The translations under genes were made by a program, and so were the position numbers. Below are positions 32,127 to 40,840 of a DNA stretch of 59,918 nucleotides, one piece after another. The DNA is from UBA5018 sp044375975 (lineage in GTDB: Bacteria > Cyanobacteriota > Cyanobacteriia > PCC-6307 > Cyanobiaceae): contig JBILLQ010000013.1 in the NCBI GenBank assembly GCA_044375975.1, positions 1 through 59,918 of the forward strand, read 5' to 3'. Position 1 is the stretch's first letter; every line of letters starts with the position of its first letter. The notes under the pieces are model-generated. The model searched no databases. It worked only from the letters and a program-made list of their open reading frames with translations, and was not told the origin of the DNA.

Positions 32127-32438
32127 ATGGCCGTGGCCTGCCTGCTGGAAGCCCTGGAGGCCATTAGCCGCGCCAGGCCCGATCGCGTGCTGCGGCTGCG
32201 GGGCGAGCTGGCGGGGGCCAGTGGCGAGCTGGAGCCGTTTGAACTGCTGATCTTTCGCGGTTTTTCGAGCAGCGTCAGCCATCCCACAAGCTTCGATCCC
32301 GACCAGCCGGCCCTGCCTGCCAGCGCCAGCGTCGCCACTGCCGAATTGCTGGCCGCACCGCTCAACCCGGCGGCGGAAAGACAACTGGCCGCCCCCCAGC
32401 CCGCCGATATTTATCTGGATCCGGCGGCCTGGTGCTGA
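32127..32438 (+). CDS. Small conserved-looking protein (possibly DUF7734 family)
   Basis: 103 residues with E-L-L-I-F-R-G-F-S-S-S-V-S-H-P-T-S-F-D-P-D in the middle, a stretch I associate with a cyanobacteria-specific family of unknown function. The N-terminal helix L-L-E-A-L-E-A-I precedes a short beta-like region. There is no signal or membrane segment. It stands alone on the plus strand, 56 bp from the convergent cupin gene. Real coding is likely; the family name is tentative. Confidence 0.6.
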   Translation: MAVACLLEALEAISRARPDRVLRLRGELAGASGELEPFELLIFRGFSSSVSHPTSFDPDQPALPASASVATAELLAAPLNPAAERQLAAPQPADIYLDPAAWC

Positions 32439-32494
32439 ATCTGGGCCTCTTCTGAACCGCTTCACTTGATCTATAGGCCTGTACAGAACTTTGC

Positions 32495-33043
32495 CTAGGC
32501 CTGGGTTGCAGGTGGGCTAAGCCTGGGCAGAACCTGGGGCTCCGTTGCCAGGCAGAGCCGGCGCCAATCGGGGAATGCTGCGGCGATGGGGCCCAGATCC
32601 TCCGGCCGGGCCAGGCTGAAATCGACGAACTCAAAGCCGGGCGCCACGGTGCAGCCCACCAGGCTCCAGCCAACGCCGGCGGCCGGTTCTGAGCCAAACC
32701 AGTGGCCGACGGGCACCAGGTGTTGGGGGGTCTCCCCCGCCGCCAGATCCAGCCCCAGCCGCGTGCGGCGGTAGGCGCCGGCCGGGGATAGCTCATGGAT
32801 GAGCAGACCGCCGCCGCCCTGGTGGAGCCAGAGCTCGTCGGCGCAGATTCGATGCCAGTGGGAGCACTGGCCGGCCGTGAGCAGAAACAAAATGGCGGTG
32901 CTGGCGCAGCGCTCCCCCCGGGGGGTGGCCACCTTTGTGGTGGACCGATAGGTCTCGCGGTAATAGCCGCCCTCGGGGTGGGGCAGCAGCCCCAGCCGCT
33001 CGATCAGCTCCTGGGGCTGGGGCTGGGCCTGGGGCTGGTTCAT
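32495..33043 (-). CDS. DUF985 family cupin protein
   Basis: 182 residues from the ATG at 33043. The DUF985 signature G-L-L-P-H-P-E-G-G-Y-Y-R-E-T-Y is at the N-terminus, then T-A-I-L-F-L-L, HWHRICADELW and V-A-P-G-F-E-F-V-D-F-S-L-A, which together form a cupin beta barrel. The H-W-H-R-x-x-A-D-E region resembles a metal or ligand site. The substrate is unknown. The gene starts 5 bp after the ileS stop on the same strand, so it probably sits in the ileS operon. Confidence 0.9.
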   Translation of the reverse strand: MNQPQAQPQPQELIERLGLLPHPEGGYYRETYRSTTKVATPRGERCASTAILFLLTAGQCSHWHRICADELWLHQGGGGLLIHELSPAGAYRRTRLGLDLAAGETPQHLVPVGHWFGSEPAAGVGWSLVGCTVAPGFEFVDFSLARPEDLGPIAAAFPDWRRLCLATEPQVLPRLSPPATQA

Positions 33044-33048
33044 GGCCT

Positions 33049-36000
33049 TCAGCCCTTGCCAGCACTGGCCGCAGCAGTCTGCTCTGGGCTGGAGTCCAGT
33101 GGGTTCTGGGCCAGCACCGCCACGCAGCGGCCGCACAGGGTGGGGTGGGCGGCGTGGTCGCCGATGTCGGTTTCGTAGTGCCAACAGCGCTCGCACTTCT
33201 GGCCTGCGGCTTTGGCGATGCCAATTGTGATGCCAAGTTCCGTACTTGTGGGAATTAACAACTGCTTGCTATCGGCATTGGCATGGGTATCAGCATTGGC
33301 ATTGGCATTGGTATCGGCATTGGCATCTGGCTCGGGATTGGTATTGGCATCGCCCTCGCCTTCGAAAGACAGTGAGGAAACCAGCAGCCAGTCCTTGAGG
33401 TTGTCCACCTCGGTCTGGGTTGATTCTTTGATGAGCCCTAGAACTTGCCTTAGCCCTTGCGATACATTGCTTTCGCTCAAGTCAAGATGCAAATGCGCCT
33501 CAAGGGAGGAGCCGATGATCGATTTGGAACGGCAGATTTCCAATTGCCGATTGACGAGTCTTCTCAGGCCTTTGATTTCACCGATCGGCCCCTCGTCGTC
33601 TAGCTGATCGCAGTTTAGGAAAGAGGATATTATTTCTTTCATCTCTGGATCCTCCAGGCTGGCTTGATTGAGGTTTAGTGGCGTGGTTTTCCAGTCTGCC
33701 TCCGTCTTGGGCCAGCCCCGCTCAAACACTGATTTCTCCGCCACCTGGTAGGGCAGGTTCTGCCAGATGTCTTCTGCCATGTGGCAGAGCACCGGCGCGA
33801 TCAGCACCGCCAGCCTTTCCACCACCAGGCTTAGCACCGTTTGGCAGCTGCGGCGCCGGAAGGAATCGGCCGCGCTTACGTAGAGGCGGTCCTTGGCGAT
33901 GTCGAGGTAAAAATTGGAGAGATCCACCACGCAGAAGTTCTGCAGCGCCTGGAAGAATCGATAAAATTCAAATCGCTCAAAATCTCCGCTCACCGTATCG
34001 ATAAGAGCGGCCGTGCGCTGCAGCATCCAGCGATCCAGCAGCGGCAGATCGGCAATGGCGATGGCGTTGCCGCCTTCAGCCTGGGGCCGCGGATCGAAGT
34101 CGTGCAGATTGCCCAGCAGGTAGCGGGCCGTGTTGCGCACCTTGCGGTATACGTCCGCCAGTTGCTTCACGATGCCCGGCCCCAGGGGCACATCGCTGGA
34201 GTAGTCCACCGAACTCACCCACAGCCTCAGCACGTCTGCGCCATAGGCGGGCTCCTGCTTCTCGTTTTTGCCGCCCTCCACCAGCACCGCCGGATCTACC
34301 ACATTGCCCAGCGATTTGCTCATCTTGCGGCCCTTCTCATCGAGGGCAAAGCCGTGGGTGAGCACCCGCTTGTAGGGGGCGTGGCCGTTGACGGCCACCG
34401 AGGTGAGCAGGCTGCTCTGGAACCAGCCGCGGTGTTGATCGCTGCCCTCCAGGTAGAGATCGGCGGGGAAATTGAGCGCGGGGGGCTTCGGTGGTTCCGC
34501 CGCCGCAGCCTCGGGGTTCGTGACCGCCCCGTCGCCAGCTGCCGGGCCGGCGGGGGTGACACCCGTCTCCGTTGCGTCCTTCTGGCTCTTCAGCAACACC
34601 CCCGCCCAGGAGGAGCCGGAATCGAACCACACGTCCATGGTGTCGCTGCCTTTGCGCCATTGGCTGGCTTGGTCGGCGTAGGCGGGCGGCAGCAGGCCCG
34701 CCTCGTCGCGCTGCCACCACACGTCGGAGCCCTGCTCGGCGATCAGGCCCTGGATGTGGCTAAGCGTTTCGGCATTGAGCAGCACCTCGCCGGTTTCGCG
34801 GTGATAAAAAACCGGGATCGGCACCCCCCAGGTGCGCTGGCGGGAGATGCACCAGTCGCCCCGGTCCCGCACCATCGCCTCGATCCGGTTGCGGCCGCTC
34901 TCGGGCAGCCAGGTAACCGAGGCGATCGCCGCCAGGGCCTGGTCGCGGAAGCCCTCCACCGAGGCGAACCACTGTTCGGTGGCTCGGAAGATGGTGGGTT
35001 TTTTGGTGCGCCAGTCGTAGGGGTAGCGGTGCTCGTAGCGCTCCTGCTTGAGCAGTAGGCCGGTGCCCTCCAGGGCGGCGATGATCGTGGGATTGGCATC
35101 CTTGAGCACGTTGGTGCCCGCGAAGGGGCCCGCCTCGGCGGTGAGGTTGCCCGCCTCGTCCACCGGGCAGAGCACCGGCAGGTTGTATTTGCGGCCGGTG
35201 TTGAAGTCGTCCACGCCGTGGCCGGGGGCGGTGTGCACCAGGCCCGTGCCGGCCTCGGTGGTGATGTAGTCGCCGCCGATCACCACCGGGCTGGTGCGCT
35301 CCAGCAGCGGATGGCGGTAGACGATCCCCTCCAGCTCGGCGCCCTTCACCGTCAGCAGGGGGGTGAGCTGCAGGCCCAGGCTGGTCTCCAGGCTATCGCG
35401 CAGCTCGGCGGCCACCAGCAGGTGGCTGGCGGCGGGGGCCGGCGTCTCGCCGCGGCAGGCCACGGCGCAGACGCTGTAGTCGAGCCGCCCATTCACAGAC
35501 ACCGCCAGGTTGGCCGGCAGGGTCCAGGGGGTGGTGGTCCAGATGGCCACCGCCAGGCCGCCGCTGGCGGTGGCCGCCTCGGCGCTCAGGCCGGCGGCGG
35601 CCAGCTTGGTGGCCAGAGCTTCGGGCAGTTGCACCGCCGGGAAGGCCGCGTAGATGCTGGGGGAGCTATGGCCATCGGGGTATTCCAGCTCCGCCTCCGC
35701 CAGGGCGGTGCGGGAGCTGGGGCTCCAGTGCACCGGCTTCAGGCCCCGGTAGATGTGCCCCGCCAGCACCATGGCCCCGAAAACGCCGATCTGGGCGGAT
35801 TCGTAGCTCTTTTGCAGTGTCAAGTAGGGCTGATCCCAGTCGGCCCAGATGCCCCAGCGGCGGAAGCCGCCCTTTTGCAGCTCCACCTGCTCCAGGGCAT
35901 AGGCATGGGCCTTTTGGCGCAGGGTCACGGGGGTGAGGGCGGCCCGCTCGCTGCTACTGAGCCCCTGCAACACCTTCAGTTCGATCGGCAGGCCGTGACA

Positions 36001-36315
36001 GTCCCAGCCCGGCACAAACCGCGCCCGCTTGCCACTTAGCAGGGCGTGCTTATTGATGATGTCCTTGAGGATCTTGTTAAGGGCGTGGCCCACGTGCAGG
36101 GCGCCGTTGGCGTAGGGCGGCCCGTCGTGCAGGGTGAACACCGGGCCCGGACGATCCGGGCTGATGAGGCGCTCATAAATCCGCTGCTCGGCCCAGAAGG
36201 CCTGCAGTTCCGGCTCCCGCACCCTGGCGTTCGCCCTCATGTTGAAGGGCGTCTTCAGCAGGTTGAGGGTGTCCTTGTGGGCGGAAGCGTCCGAGGGAGC
36301 CGGGCTGGCGGTCAC
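33049..36315 (-). CDS. ileS: Isoleucyl-tRNA synthetase
   Basis: 1088 residues, longer than the usual ~940-1000. Class I signature motifs are G-A-L-H-V-G-H-A-L-N-K (HIGH) and G-R-K-M-S-K-S-L-G-N (KMSKS). The editing domain is in the middle (TTPWTLPANLAVSV), and the C-terminal zinc module is K-C-E-R-C-W-H and L-C-G-R-C. Two insertions explain the extra length: an Ala/Glu/Pro-rich segment before the P-A-D-L-Y-L-E-G-S-D-Q-H-R-G block, and an Asn/Ala/Asp-rich repeat before the zinc module. The codon use of the repeat is biased. The cupin gene follows immediately. Confidence 0.98.
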   Translation of the reverse strand: MTASPAPSDASAHKDTLNLLKTPFNMRANARVREPELQAFWAEQRIYERLISPDRPGPVFTLHDGPPYANGALHVGHALNKILKDIINKHALLSGKRARFVPGWDCHGLPIELKVLQGLSSSERAALTPVTLRQKAHAYALEQVELQKGGFRRWGIWADWDQPYLTLQKSYESAQIGVFGAMVLAGHIYRGLKPVHWSPSSRTALAEAELEYPDGHSSPSIYAAFPAVQLPEALATKLAAAGLSAEAATASGGLAVAIWTTTPWTLPANLAVSVNGRLDYSVCAVACRGETPAPAASHLLVAAELRDSLETSLGLQLTPLLTVKGAELEGIVYRHPLLERTSPVVIGGDYITTEAGTGLVHTAPGHGVDDFNTGRKYNLPVLCPVDEAGNLTAEAGPFAGTNVLKDANPTIIAALEGTGLLLKQERYEHRYPYDWRTKKPTIFRATEQWFASVEGFRDQALAAIASVTWLPESGRNRIEAMVRDRGDWCISRQRTWGVPIPVFYHRETGEVLLNAETLSHIQGLIAEQGSDVWWQRDEAGLLPPAYADQASQWRKGSDTMDVWFDSGSSWAGVLLKSQKDATETGVTPAGPAAGDGAVTNPEAAAAEPPKPPALNFPADLYLEGSDQHRGWFQSSLLTSVAVNGHAPYKRVLTHGFALDEKGRKMSKSLGNVVDPAVLVEGGKNEKQEPAYGADVLRLWVSSVDYSSDVPLGPGIVKQLADVYRKVRNTARYLLGNLHDFDPRPQAEGGNAIAIADLPLLDRWMLQRTAALIDTVSGDFERFEFYRFFQALQNFCVVDLSNFYLDIAKDRLYVSAADSFRRRSCQTVLSLVVERLAVLIAPVLCHMAEDIWQNLPYQVAEKSVFERGWPKTEADWKTTPLNLNQASLEDPEMKEIISSFLNCDQLDDEGPIGEIKGLRRLVNRQLEICRSKSIIGSSLEAHLHLDLSESNVSQGLRQVLGLIKESTQTEVDNLKDWLLVSSLSFEGEGDANTNPEPDANADTNANANADTHANADSKQLLIPTSTELGITIGIAKAAGQKCERCWHYETDIGDHAAHPTLCGRCVAVLAQNPLDSSPEQTAAASAGKG
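33260..33352 (-). repeat. GGCATT-type hexamer repeat inside ileS
   Basis: About fifteen imperfect 6-bp units (GGCATT, GGTATC and variants on the plus strand) encode a D-A-N-A / N-A-D-T-type tract in the C-terminal region of IleS. It is in frame throughout and separates two folded domains. Confidence 0.85.
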
Positions 36316-36339
36316 GTCGCCTGGGGCAACAATCGGCGA

Positions 36340-37479
36340 TTATCCCGCCCGGTCGCTGGCGGTGGGGGGCTCTGGCGGGTTTGCAGCGGCATTGGCGCTC
36401 GCCGCCGCTGGCTCGGCCAGTTCCGCTGCGTCGTCGCTGCCTGCAGGGGCCCAGTTGGTCGCCCCAGCCATGGCGGGCGTTTGCTCGGCCTGATCGAGTA
36501 GTTGATCCAGCTCCGCCAGCGAGCTGATCCAGGTGGTGGGCGCAGGCTCAGGCGCAGCCATGGACTCAGCGCCCGGGGCGGCTGGTTGAGTGTTTGGGGC
36601 GGTGGACTCTGGAGCGGCTGGCGGGGCAGGCTCAGGCATCGCCTCTTGTGCGGTCTCTGCTGCGGTCTCTGGGGGAGTGGCTGGAGCAGTGGTTGCGGCG
36701 GTTTCTGGAGCTGCGGCTGGGGCGGTCTCTAGGTCTGTCTCTGGGGCCGCGGCTGGCGGAGTGTCTGGGGCCTCAGCTGACGGGGTTTCCAGGGCAGCTG
36801 CCGGGGTGGTCTCGGTCTCTGCTGCCGCTTCCTGAGAGGCCTCTGGCGTAGTTCCTAGGGGAGTCTCTGGGGGGGCTCCCAGCTGGGCCTTTAAAGCCGC
36901 TTCCCTTTTGGGGTGCCGCTCTGGCTGTTGTTCCGCTGGAGGCTCACCCGAAGACTCACGCGAGGTCTCAACAGTGGGCTCAGCCGAAGGTTCGGCAACG
37001 GTCTCAGCTGGCGGCTCAGGCGTGGCTAGGGGGCCAGTTTCTGATCCGGCCTGTTCTGGCCTCACCCAGCGCTTGCTGCTGCGGGGTTGGCGGCGCTCGC
37101 CGATCCAGGACCCCAGCCCCGCCAGGGACTGGCTCACCAGGGTCAGCAGCTTGGCGCAGGCCTGGCTGAGTTGGGCCCAGGCCGCCTGCCAGCGCTCGGC
37201 TGACCAGAGCTGCTGGCGCTCCTCCGGCAGTAGCCGAAACCAGCGGGCCTGGGCCACCTCCAGTCCCAGCCGGCCGATCAGCAGTCCACCGCAGAGCACG
37301 CCCACCATCGGCGCACCGGTGAGCCGATCGGCACTGGTGACCAGCACCAGTCCCAGCAGCAGCACCACCGCCCCCCAGAGGGCATCGCGGGGGCGGCTCA
37401 GCTCGGGGGTGAGCAGGGGCAAAAGCAGCACGGCGAGGCCCAGCAGCAATGCCAGGGCTCCACCCAAGCTGGCGAGCAT
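36340..37479 (-). CDS. ycf66: Ycf66-family protein with long low-complexity tail
   Basis: 379 residues from the ATG at 37479. The first available start (37536) would overlap the tRNA-Leu gene by 6 bp and is not preferred. Two to three membrane helices at the N-terminus (ALALLLGLAVLLLPLLTPEL, then S-R-P-R-D-A-L-W-G-A-V-V-L-L-L-G) match the Ycf66 core found in cyanobacteria and plastids. From about residue 140 the sequence is a Pro/Ala/Glu/Thr repeat region of over 200 residues, ending in a more ordered T-W-I-S-S-L-A-E-L-D-Q-L-L-D. Function is unknown. Confidence 0.75.
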   Translation of the reverse strand: MLASLGGALALLLGLAVLLLPLLTPELSRPRDALWGAVVLLLGLVLVTSADRLTGAPMVGVLCGGLLIGRLGLEVAQARWFRLLPEERQQLWSAERWQAAWAQLSQACAKLLTLVSQSLAGLGSWIGERRQPRSSKRWVRPEQAGSETGPLATPEPPAETVAEPSAEPTVETSRESSGEPPAEQQPERHPKREAALKAQLGAPPETPLGTTPEASQEAAAETETTPAAALETPSAEAPDTPPAAAPETDLETAPAAAPETAATTAPATPPETAAETAQEAMPEPAPPAAPESTAPNTQPAAPGAESMAAPEPAPTTWISSLAELDQLLDQAEQTPAMAGATNWAPAGSDDAAELAEPAAASANAAANPPEPPTASDRAG

Positions 37480-37530
37480 GGCCGGCGGGTCGAGGGCCCC
37501 CCATTGTGGATTGGATAATGTGGACGCAAT

Positions 37531-37612
37531 GCCCACCTGGCGGAATTGGTAGACGCGCTGGGTTTAGGTTCCAGTGGCTTCGGCTGTGGGGGTTCAAGTC
37601 CCCCGGTGGGCA
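37531..37612 (+). tRNA. tRNA-Leu (anticodon UAG)
   Basis: The acceptor stem GCCCACC pairs with GGTGGGC; the D-arm has GGAATTGGTAGACGC, the anticodon stem CTGGG pairs with TCCAG around the loop TTTAGGT (anticodon TAG), a long variable arm (TGGCTTCGGCTG) marks a leucine tRNA, and GTTCAAGTC is the T loop. CCA is not encoded. Confidence 0.97.
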
Positions 37613-37666
37613 TCATTCATTGCTTAAGTTGCTGTTCAGCAATCGCATGGGGCGAGTCGCGCAGCA

Positions 37667-38770
37667 ATGACTAAGGCCATGGCTGCCGCAACAGCTGACT
37701 TCTCTGCCATTGATGGCCAGCCGCTGGTCTGCCCTGGTGGCAGCGAGGCTTCTTCTAGTGCCGATGACTCCAGCCAGGGCGCAGCCCAGCTGGTGGATGC
37801 CCCGCTGCCACGCTCGGTGCCGAGGCAGTATCTCGATCCGCCCGCGGCCTGGAATCCCAGCGTGGGGCTGTTCATCGGCGGCTATGCCCTGGCGGCGCTC
37901 ACCATCTACGGCTGGTTTGTGGGCCAATGGCCCCTGTGGCTATTGCTGTCGCTGGGTTTCCTGGCCCTGCATCTAGAGGGCACGGTGATCCACGACGCCT
38001 GCCATAACGCCGCCCATCCCAACCGCTTTTGGAACGCGGTGATGGGCCATGGGGCGGCCCTGTTGCTGGGTTTCAGCTTTCCGGTGTTCACGCGGGTGCA
38101 CTTACAGCACCACGCCCATGTCAATGATCCCAAGCATGATCCGGATCACATCGTTAGCACTTTTGGGCCGCTGTGGCTGATTGCACCTAGATTTTTCTAT
38201 CATGAGTTTTTCTTTTTTCAGCGACGCCTGTGGCGGCGCTATGAGTTGCTGGAGTGGGGTATAGCCCGTGGCATATTTTTCTCAATCGTGTTGGCTGCGG
38301 CCCACTTTCAATTTCTGCCATTTATCTTTAACTGCTGGTTCGCGCCAGCCCTGATGGTGGGGGTCACCCTGGGTCTGTTCTTTGACTACCTGCCCCATCG
38401 CCCCTTTCAATCGCGCAGCCGCTGGCACAACGCCCGCATCTATCCGGGCAGGTTGATGAATTGGTTGATCATGGGTCAGAATTATCACTTGGTTCATCAC
38501 CTATGGCCTTCCATTCCCTGGTTCGAGTATCAGCAGGCCTACTGGGCAACCAAGCATATCCTCGACGCCAGGAGCTCTCCCCAAAGGCTGGGGATGTTTG
38601 AAACCAAGGCCGATTTTTATAACTTTATTTATGACATATTTCTGGGGGTGCGCAGCCACCGCAAGTGGCGCAGCAAGTTAAGGCCCCTGGCCGCCTTGAT
38701 GCCCACCCGCCACGCCCGGCGCCGGGTGATTGAGCTGCTGCATCGCACGGCGGTATCTCCCCGGCGTTGA
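37667..38770 (+). CDS. crtR: Beta-carotene hydroxylase CrtR (desaturase type)
   Basis: 367 residues, with about 65 poorly conserved residues at the N-terminus, so the true start may lie further in. The three His boxes of the membrane di-iron family are H-D-A-C-H-N-A-A-H, H-L-Q-H-H-A-H, and H-L-V-H-H-L-W, with an extra DYLPHRPFQSRSRWHNARIY segment typical of CrtR. Three to four membrane segments lie between the boxes. It hydroxylates the 3 and 3' ring carbons of beta-carotene to make zeaxanthin in the thylakoid or plasma membrane. Confidence 0.93.
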   Translation: MTKAMAAATADFSAIDGQPLVCPGGSEASSSADDSSQGAAQLVDAPLPRSVPRQYLDPPAAWNPSVGLFIGGYALAALTIYGWFVGQWPLWLLLSLGFLALHLEGTVIHDACHNAAHPNRFWNAVMGHGAALLLGFSFPVFTRVHLQHHAHVNDPKHDPDHIVSTFGPLWLIAPRFFYHEFFFFQRRLWRRYELLEWGIARGIFFSIVLAAAHFQFLPFIFNCWFAPALMVGVTLGLFFDYLPHRPFQSRSRWHNARIYPGRLMNWLIMGQNYHLVHHLWPSIPWFEYQQAYWATKHILDARSSPQRLGMFETKADFYNFIYDIFLGVRSHRKWRSKLRPLAALMPTRHARRRVIELLHRTAVSPRR

Positions 38771-38794
38771 GTTGGGCGACTGGCTTTCCCCTTG

Positions 38795-38811
38795 CAGGGC
38801 TCTGAGCCCTG
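38795..38811. terminator. Hairpin between crtR and gatC
   Basis: CAGGGCT and AGCCCTG are perfect inverted repeats around CTG, between the convergent ends of crtR and gatC. A T-run is lacking, so the terminator role is tentative. Confidence 0.4.
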
Positions 38812-38828
38812 GGGCCAGAGTGGGCTGA

Positions 38829-39134
38829 TCAGCTGCCGGCGGCGTCGCCGAGGATCTTGGGCACCCGGAAGAAGTCGCCCTCGCGCTGGGGTGCCAGATC
38901 CAGCAGCTCCTGGCGCACGGCGGTGGGCTCCACCTGGTCTGGGCGGCAGACGTTGACCACTTCCACAGCGCGGGTGGTGGCCGGCACCCCCTCCGTGTCT
39001 ACGGCTTCCAGCTGGGCCACGTAGTCGAGAATCCGCTCCAGCTGCCCGGTGTAGGTGGCAATCTTGTCCTCCGGCAGATCCAGACGGGCCAGGGCGGCCA
39101 CCTTGCGCACGTCGTCGGCGTTGATGCGGCTCAT
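38829..39134 (-). CDS. gatC: Aspartyl/glutamyl-tRNA amidotransferase subunit C
   Basis: 101 residues, the usual length. It follows the GatC pattern closely: M-S-R-I-N-A-D-D-V-R-K-V-A-A-L-A-R-L at the N-terminus, the helix Q-L-E-R-I-L-D-Y-V-A-Q-L, and the C-terminal G-D-F-F-R-V-P-K-I-L. GatC wraps around the A subunit of the GatCAB complex, which converts Glu-tRNA(Gln) to Gln-tRNA(Gln). GatA and GatB are not in this window. Confidence 0.97.
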   Translation of the reverse strand: MSRINADDVRKVAALARLDLPEDKIATYTGQLERILDYVAQLEAVDTEGVPATTRAVEVVNVCRPDQVEPTAVRQELLDLAPQREGDFFRVPKILGDAAGS

Positions 39135-39182
39135 CGGATCGCTGGGGCTGTGGCGAAGCTAGCGCTCAGACGAAGCTAGCGC

Positions 39183-39977
39183 TCAGTTGGACTCCTCCAG
39201 AAATTCCTGCAGCTGCTTGAGCAGGTCGGCGGCCGCCAGTTCCAGAAACTGGGCGCCGTGTTCGGCGCTGGCCAGGTAGGGGTCGGAACCCATGCGGCCA
39301 TCGGGGTGGCGGCGACGAAAGTCGTCTGGACCGTGAATCGGACCGGCGGGGGCCGCCTCTGGCAGGGGGCGCTGCTTGGCCAGCAGCGACGGTTCCAGGT
39401 GCAGGGTGAGGGCGATCTCGCTGGGGGTGGCGTGGTGGCCTTCCCGGTTGCCGTAGAGCTCCCGCGCTTCTCGCATCACCGGCGCGGCGGTGAACCAGTT
39501 GGCCAGGCGGCAGCGCAGCTGCGGGGCGTTGGCCAGGCCGCGGCTGCTGGCGGTGGCATAGGCCTGGGCAAAGGCGGCGCGGCTGGTGGCGATGTTGCCG
39601 CCATGGCCGTTGATCACGAAGATGCGCTCGAAGCCGTGGCGGGCCAGGGAGAGCACCAGGTCGTGGAGCACCGCCAGCAGGGTGGCTGGCTGCAGGCTCA
39701 CGGTGCCGGCAAAGCCCAGATGGTGTTCGGCCATCCCGAAGGCCTGCACCGGGGTCACCAATACGCCACTGCGGCGGCCCACCTCCAGGGCGACGGCCTC
39801 GGCGGTGAGGGCATCGGTGCCGATGGCGCCCGTGGGGCCGTGCTGTTCGGTGGAGCCCAGGGGCACGATCACCCCCTTGCAGCGCTCCAGATAGCTCTCC
39901 ACCTCGGGCCAGCTGCGCAGCTGCAGGCGGATGTCGGCCGCGGAGGGCACGGCGCCGGGATAGGGGGTTTGGGTCAT
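39183..39977 (-). CDS. Creatininase family protein
   Basis: 264 residues with the metal-binding pattern of the creatininase superfamily: V-P-L-G-S-T-E-Q-H-G-P near the N-terminus, then G-T-D-A-L-T-A-E, F-G-M-A-E-H-H-L-G-F, I-N-G-H-G-G-N and G-N-R-E-G-H-H-A-T-P-S-E. The metal ligands (Glu, His, Asp, His, Glu) all appear present. Members hydrolyse cyclic amides such as creatinine or related compounds, and the substrate here is unknown. The 17 bp before its stop are repeated at 39154-39169. It lies 48 bp upstream of gatC. Confidence 0.9.
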   Translation of the reverse strand: MTQTPYPGAVPSAADIRLQLRSWPEVESYLERCKGVIVPLGSTEQHGPTGAIGTDALTAEAVALEVGRRSGVLVTPVQAFGMAEHHLGFAGTVSLQPATLLAVLHDLVLSLARHGFERIFVINGHGGNIATSRAAFAQAYATASSRGLANAPQLRCRLANWFTAAPVMREARELYGNREGHHATPSEIALTLHLEPSLLAKQRPLPEAAPAGPIHGPDDFRRRHPDGRMGSDPYLASAEHGAQFLELAAADLLKQLQEFLEESN

Positions 39978-40040
39978 GGTGAACAGCGGCGAACCAGGTT
40001 GGCTTGCCTAGGGTTTAAGGGCCTGCAGAGCCCCGGGGCC

Positions 40041-40334
40041 ATGCTGCATCGCAAGCTCTATCAGTTCTGTGCCGAAAAGCGCCCGGTGTGGGTGTTCCTG
40101 CGAGACCAGCAGCGCTGGATCGAGGAGGCGATCGTGGCCGAGATCGAGGGCGACCTGGTCACCCTCCGCTACGACTCCGAAGACGAAGACGAAATGCACA
40201 GCTGGGAGGAAAGTGTGCGGCTCGAATCGATCGGTGCCGTCAGCACCCGCCTGGCCTACGTGTGCCGCAGCACCCAGGTGGACGAGCTGATCACCACCGG
40301 CGACTGCCCGGAGGCCGAACGAATGGGCAGCTGA
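40041..40334 (+). CDS. Small conserved protein (DUF6679 family)
   Basis: 97 residues, from the ATG at 40041. The segment V-W-V-F-L-R-D-Q-Q-R-W-I-E, then I-E-G-D-L-V-T-L-R-Y-D and WEESVRLESIGAVSTRLAYV, is what I associate with DUF6679, a small soluble family of cyanobacteria. There is no known enzymatic motif. It starts 64 bp from the divergent creatininase gene. The function is unknown. Confidence 0.8.
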   Translation: MLHRKLYQFCAEKRPVWVFLRDQQRWIEEAIVAEIEGDLVTLRYDSEDEDEMHSWEESVRLESIGAVSTRLAYVCRSTQVDELITTGDCPEAERMGS

Positions 40335-40355
40335 GGGGCCAGGGGCCCCATTTAT
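40335..40355 (+). terminator. Hairpin after the DUF6679 gene
   Basis: GGGGCC (40335-40340) and GGCCCC (40344-40349) form a 6-bp stem around AGG, followed by ATTTATTT, directly after the stop of the DUF6679 gene: a probable rho-independent terminator. Confidence 0.5.
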
Positions 40356-40399
40356 TTGGCAGCTGATTGGCCAGCTCAGTGGCCTGCTCAGTGGGCAGC

Positions 40400-40537
40400 T
40401 CAGTGGGCAGTGCCGTTGCCGTCGTAGTCGTCGCTGTCGTAGTAGCCGCCCTTGGTGCCGAAAAAGAGCGTCGCTAGGCAGAACAGGCCGCAGGTGGCGA
40501 ACAGCACCGTGCCGAGATTGAAGCTGGAGGGGTCCAT
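40400..40537 (-). CDS. Single-helix small membrane protein (45 residues)
   Basis: The ATG at 40537 gives 45 residues: M-D-P-S-S-F-N-L-G at the start, one hydrophobic helix (TVLFATCGLFCLATLFFGT) and an acidic end G-Y-Y-D-S-D-D-Y-D-G. The size and layout recall the low-molecular-mass photosystem or membrane-complex subunits of cyanobacteria, but I cannot name it. Upstream in-frame ATGs are open but their extension is antisense to the glycosylase-like repeat and not convincing. Confidence 0.6.
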   Translation of the reverse strand: MDPSSFNLGTVLFATCGLFCLATLFFGTKGGYYDSDDYDGNGTAH

Positions 40538-40562
40538 AGGGAAACCATCGGATGCCCACACT

Positions 40563-40658
40563 CTGCCGCAGAAATTTTTTGCCCGCCCCGCCCCGCCCAG
40601 GCCGTCGCCCCGCCCCGCCCAAGCCGTCGCCCCCGAGTTGATCGGCTGGCTGCTGGTG
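40563..40658 (+). pseudogene. Partial duplicate of the DNA-3-methyladenine glycosylase 5' end
   Basis: The plus strand reads LPQKFFARPA, a short duplicated segment, then PRPAQAVAPELIGWLLVS. The intact gene at 43002-43080 reads LPQSFFARPAQAVAPDLIGCLLVK. The left copy contains an extra 22-bp tandem duplication of the R-P-A region and loses similarity after L-L-V. The two direct copies flank the TPR-glycosyltransferase gene. Confidence 0.75.
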
Positions 40659-40840
40659 AGCTGGGGGTTCCGCAACAGGCCAGGGCCCATGCCGGCCTGG
40701 CCCTGTTGGAGAGTGCAACCAGGGGATGAGCAGTCCATGGCGGCAAGGTTGTGGCTCCAGAACGCTCCAGAGAGTGCGCCCTGAGAGGTAGGGGCAAGGA
40801 TGTGCTGGATCGTCTCTGGCTGCGTTGTTGGTGGAGGGGG

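Noticed and set aside
33841..35058. Plus-strand frame of 405 codons inside ileS
   Set aside because: Shadow of the editing and catalytic regions of IleS; no start context or known motif.
39154..39186. 17-bp direct repeat (CGAAGCTAGCGCTCAG) before and over the creatininase stop
   Set aside because: Only two copies, no cargo between them; more likely a small local duplication than an attachment site.
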